The notes under the pieces: model-generated | The model's input: the letters and a program-made list of their open reading frames with translations, nothing else | What the model was told of the DNA's origin: nothing | Database searches by the model: none | Shown: positions 60,386 to 64,000 of the stretch, piece after piece | How positions within the stretch are numbered: the first letter of the stretch is position 1 | Layout: each line of letters starts with the position of its first letter | Assembly: GCF_023065955.2 (NCBI RefSeq) | Contig: NW_026622985.1 | Coordinates: forward strand, 79,039,931 to 79,103,930 | Direction: 5' to 3' | Source: Ursus arctos | Taxonomy: Eukaryota; Chordata; Mammalia; Carnivora; Ursidae | DNA: 64,000 nt | Translations under genes and position numbers: made by a program

Positions 60386-61334
60386 GAGACCACTTCCCTA
60401 AAAAAAGGAAATCCTGTATGAAAAGCTGTATAGAAAACAAGCATTTACCAGTCTGCTACTCATTGTTTGGTGGCCAGGGGAACTGCAGATAATTAAAATG
60501 CATGTTCCTACAGTTCTATACCCAGCTCCCCAAGAAAGTAAATGCGGGTACAGTTTTTATTCAAAAGTTTTCTTGCCATGTTGTCCCTGCCACTTCTGAG
60601 CCATGGGAATAGAGAGGTGACAGTGTTGGGACCACATCAGCGTCATGTTTGGAGCCAGTGGTCACGCGCTAACTAGTGTCCTCTGCTGCAGAGGTTCTTG
60701 GCATCCTGACTGGGACCTGTCCTGGTGGAGCCCAGTCCTTCTGACGTGCTGGTCCTGTGCAGGTGGTAGCCAGTTAAATGGCCATATCACGGTACAAATG
60801 CCTCTGGTGAATTGAAACTCATTCCCTCATCTTGTTCTTCTGATGCCACAGCTGCCATCGTGTTGATTTAAAACAGGGGCTGAGAATCTGACCTTGTAAA
60901 TTCTGTTTCTGACCATCGTGTTCCTTGGAAAGCTGTAGTTTCTCTTCCATCTGGTACGTACCTTTTAAACAGCAACAGAATCATTGCCGGTCTTGGCTGT
61001 ACAGTAGAAGTTGTGGGTCTTCTAGAGCAGGATTGTTCAGGATTCCGAGACACACGTGTCTCTGTGTGATGAGAACAGTGACTGTAGTTAAGTGTTGTGA
61101 TCAGCAAGTGTTTGACTGCTTCTCCACTGGTGCAGGGCTCTGTGTTGAAGGCGGGGGCATGAGGATACGTGGTGAACTCTGTGGACCAACAGGCCCCGGT
61201 AGAATCTGCGTGAAGTCTAGTAGTACAAGGCCAGTCCAGCTTCCAGAGTCAAGACACCTATGGAAGCTCCCTCCCTACCAAGTCATGCTGGTCCTCACAG
61301 CACAGGGGTTTTCTCTTCTGACTTACTTTAGTAG

Positions 61335-61425
61335 GCACTTACTATTCCCCCCACACTATTAGATGCTTCATAAATAGTAGCTTATCTGATTTACTATGTG
61401 TAATAACCCTATAATGCATTTTAAC
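61335..61425 (-). repeat. Possible MIR fragment, reverse
   Basis: 'tgcttcataaatagtagctt' and 'tgtaataaccctataatgca' resemble the reversed MIR 3' half ('...taatcctcacaacaaccctatgagg'). Confidence 0.4.
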
Positions 61426-62032
61426 TTTGATCTCTTGTTACCAGTTGTCTGTGTGCGTGGCACCCCTGGAATTGAGCAGGGCGTGTCGGACACAGCCATG
61501 TATGGCCGCCCTGAGAGGCAGCACTGGGACTAACCCTGAGCGGCTTGGAGCTTCAGGGTTGGCAGGCAAGTTAGTAACAGAGGCCTCTAAGACCAGAGTT
61601 CAGGTTCCTTCCTCACAGAGATTCAAGCCTCTGTGTGAAGCTACTGGATACATAGAACACATCATTTTAGATGGACTATTTTATCTCATTTCATCCATTC
61701 TTAGGTATCCAGAGTGTCTGCTTCTTCTCTGTGGAACTGTGTCTGCTCCACTTTGAAAGAGGCAAGTGGACCTTTCCTGAAGCAGCAGTTGCCTTTCGTG
61801 GCTTCCCTCAGGTCTGTGCAGAATGCATAGGTGGGGAGCAGTGTGGAGAGTAAACCGTGGGTCCACCAGGCCTGAGTACCAGACTAGAACCAGTGACTTC
61901 TCGGCCGCCTGGTGTGTATCTGCACACACAGCAACTATGACCAGAGATGAGAGTTGAGGGTACAGGGTGGAGAGAGAGCGTGCGGCACGCTGGCGTGTTC
62001 GCTGATTGCCGCTCTTAGTACAGATCTAAGGC

Positions 62033-62131
62033 GGTGTTAAATTAGCCAATTAATAAAAATGAATATGCCATTGGAAGCTACATTTGTGTGGGGCTTTTTG
62101 TTGTTGTTGTTAAATTGGCTAATTTAACACC
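62033..62131. repeat. Perfect 19-bp inverted repeat with 61-bp centre
   Basis: Left arm 'ggtgttaaattagccaatt' (62033-62051) and right arm 'aattggctaatttaacacc' (62113-62131) are exact reverse complements. The centre is AT-rich ('aataaaaatgaatatgccat') and ends in a TTG repeat. Each arm holds a CCAAT box (NF-Y core) in opposite orientations. It could be a small MITE, a palindromic conserved element or a chance cruciform. No flanking target duplication is obvious. Confidence 0.85.
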
Positions 62132-62414
62132 ATCCTAGAATGGTAGTGATTGTAATAGCAGCAGCCCACGAGCTCGGGAGAAGGTGGGGGTGATTCCCTC
62201 CAGCTTCTCCAGGCACTGCTGCGTGCCCTGTGCCTTTATTCTGTGAGACAGTGGGAGACGCGGGATCTACACATCAGCTGGCACTGGCCTTCGGAACTCT
62301 GCGGCATGCTGGCCAGGTCTTCACGGTCATGGGGTACCACTTCGGAGTTGTTCTCTGGTGGATGACATTGCCGTGCCTACACATGTAGCTGTTTGTACAC
62401 TGATTTGTCCCTGG

Positions 62415-62582
62415 ATGCTGTTCTCACGCTGGCTCTCCGTTTCACTCAGAGTAAAAACTAGAGTTTCTATCGTGGCCTACAAGCGTGGCCCGTCTACCCC
62501 TCTACAATGTACGTATTGCCCACACGTGCAGCTGTGCTTGCCATGTGGTAGGTGCGTGGTAAATATTTGTTGAATGAACAAA
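62415..62582 (+). repeat. L2 LINE 3' end
   Basis: 'gtttcactcagagtaaaaac', 'atcgtggcctacaagcgtgg' and the terminal 'gtggtaaatatttgttgaat' fit the L2 3' part with an internal deletion. Confidence 0.7.
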
Positions 62583-64000
62583 TTCGGACTGATAGCCACA
62601 CTGCTCCCCTGTGATGGGGAGATCTCGAAAGCTGTGTTGGCAGTCATGTTGTGAGTGTAGATTTTTCACTTCATCCTCAGTACTTGGCGAACAGCAACCA
62701 ATGGAGCAGTCCGTTCATGTTCTGCCTCACTCCCCCCATCCCTTCTCCCCTGGCAGTCTATGTATTTTCATCAGGTGGGGAGTAAAGTGGAAATAGACCT
62801 GCTCTTCTAGCTCATTTGTGCTCTGGAGCTGACCAAGGGGGAAGATAGGGCCAACGGTGCCTTTGCTTCTGTCACTTTTTCCTTTCCCAGTCTCACGTGG
62901 CAGTATCTGGGCCAATATCACAGCTACTGGCTGAGACACCCTGTTTTTCTCAACTTTCCAGAATGGATCCTCGTTACTAATTCCGAGCCATACTGGAGGC
63001 ATAGGCTTTACCTAACACAGACAGTAAGTTTACTGTGTGGGACCGCCCAGGTCAGCATCATGGGTCTTTGTCACTAAATGCCATTAGCAGCTCCCCTGCT
63101 TCCAGCCATTGCGACAAACGAAAGTGTTCCCTACATATTTTCAAACTCCCTTTGGATGTTGATACAGTTCCTGATTAAGAGCCACCGATCACTAGTAAAA
63201 GAAAAAGGAAATATCACATCTGTCTAGAAATGGATGGGGTACAGAAGTTTTGCTGAGTGTAATAACTTTTTTTTTTTTTTGAGGCCTCAGCTGAGGTTAA
63301 ATAAAGATGAATTAATAATGAAGTCAAATCAGCCTGGTTATAGGGCTTATCCCATTCAGCTAGGCTCTGCAGCCCCAGGGACATCACCTGCTGAGAAAAT
63401 AGACATTCAATCTGTCTTCACCATCATCCTTCTGTGTTGATCCGTGTAGCAAAATGGACCAGGACCGTCTATAGTCACATCTTCTCTGAGTTATATTTTA
63501 GGAGGGAGATTAGGGCCAGACTCTGAGAGCCTGTAAGGGCTTGTATCACATCCTGCAATGTTACAGTGAAATTGGAACGAAGGCTCAACTTCTGAGAGGC
63601 TCGATACTAGGCTACCCGCTGCCCAGGAACATCCTGGGATGGAGCTTAGGGGAATCCCAAGAGGCGATAGGTCTCGGGATGGACTTGGGAGGCACAGGCA
63701 CGTCCTTGTCAGAGGTGCCTCAAACCATAAAGAGTCGACTTCCTTTCTTCCTGCTAAGAGAGGCATTCATTAAATGCATCCCCATCCTTTCAAACCATGT
63801 AAACCCACACACATGTGGGCCTTTCCAGGTTTCCCAGTCAGCATTTTATCCAGATAGTTATTGAATTTGTGGATAATGAGAAATAAGTAACTCACCTGCT
63901 TTGCAGGATTAGGTAATTAAAAAGCATGAAGTTTTAACATATTACCACAGTATGCTTCTAAAATAATCTTGTTACAGTCAATCAGTGGCAAATTTTTTTC

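Larger units (their letters stand above)
1..64000 (+). other. SND1: SND1 gene, internal portion (3 exons, 4 introns or parts)
   Basis: The whole window lies inside one gene on the plus strand. Seen: three exons with consensus splice sites whose phases fit each other (2 into exon A, 2 between A and B, 0 between B and C, 1 after C) and whose joined translation is continuous. Known: SND1 (Tudor-SN, p100) is a roughly 910-residue protein with four staphylococcal-nuclease-like repeats, then a Tudor domain fused to a partial fifth SN repeat. It acts as a transcriptional coactivator, in splicing, in stress granules, and in degrading inosine-containing or microRNA-related RNA. Inferred: the promoter and earlier exons lie left of the window, and the rest of SN4, SN5 and the Tudor exons lie right of position 64000. 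The mammalian gene is known for very long introns, which agrees with the sparse exons here. Confidence 0.95.
36262..64000 (+). other. SND1: SND1 intron after exon C (more than 27.7 kb, open to the right)
   Basis: Donor GTAGGT at 36262; the acceptor lies beyond the window. It contains L2, MIR, MER5A and L1 relics, simple repeats, and one copy of a direct duplication. Nothing recognisable in 36262-37919, 40241-42544 (apart from AT-rich, possibly conserved sequence), 43746-46414, 46515-49324 (apart from the C/CA tract), 50966-52094, 52171-54126, 54471-55374, 55501-57164, 57246-59239, 60386-61334, 61426-62032 and 62583-64000. No exon encoding the next SND1 residues was found. Confidence 0.88.

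Noticed and set aside
1..64000. LRRC4 or another nested gene within SND1
   Set aside because: No long single-exon leucine-rich-repeat frame, nor any other known gene, is found on either strand.
1..64000. tRNA, 5S, U6, snoRNA or microRNA genes
   Set aside because: No conserved RNA-gene text was recognised. tRNA-like segments belong to SINEs. A microRNA hairpin cannot be excluded by eye.
1..64000. CRISPR array, prophage or bacterial operon
   Set aside because: The sequence is mammalian intron; regular repeats are microsatellites.

Overview
The window is vertebrate nuclear DNA, almost certainly from a carnivoran mammal. The evidence is several tRNA-derived carnivore SINEs (SINEC/CAN type, with the box 'gagccacccaggcgccc' at the tRNA end and an A/T-rich tail at the other), L1 3' ends of carnivore type, and a background of old eutherian repeats (MIR, L2, L3/CR1, MER5A). 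Some SINE copies look caniform (dog/bear/seal/mustelid side) rather than feline. I cannot name the species.

The window is a slice of one gene on the + strand, SND1 (Tudor-SN/p100). Three coding exons are visible at 167-277, 16840-16912 and 36120-36261. Joined in frame they encode about 109 consecutive residues (36 + split Arg + 24 + 47 complete codons, plus one overhanging base), from [10 protein letters not shown] to TFLLAG. These match, from memory, about residues 447-555 of the 910-residue human protein: the end of SN-like domain 3, the linker, and the start of SN-like domain 4. Each exon has consensus splice sites. Everything else is intron: the tail of one (1-166), two complete ones (about 16.6 and 19.2 kb), and more than 27.7 kb of a fourth running off the right edge. 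No other protein-coding gene or structural RNA gene was recognised. The many 60-188 residue open frames are chance frames in introns or repeats.

Repeats, left to right. Intron after exon A: an old SINEC; an L1 3' fragment with a perfect 11-bp target-site duplication and a nested SINEC; an L3/CR1 LINE relic with a decayed reverse-transcriptase motif; MER5A; an old L1 split by another SINEC. Intron after exon B: a plus-strand SINEC, MIR, a long L2 split by a SINEC with a large pyrimidine tract and a G4/(GT)n tract, L1 relics, and a SINEC with an 18-bp duplication. Intron after exon C: long L2 relics, MIRs, MER5A, L1 and simple repeats.

No new gene system was found. The best observations are non-coding: a 130-bp direct duplication, about 96% identical, with one copy on each side of exon C (34669 and 37920); a perfect 19-bp inverted repeat around a 61-bp AT-rich centre (62033-62131); a hairpin overlapping a heat-shock-like element (13454-13479); and a GC-rich hairpin in a local CpG cluster (20965-20987). 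Repeat family names and boundaries come from memory of consensus sequences and are approximate.
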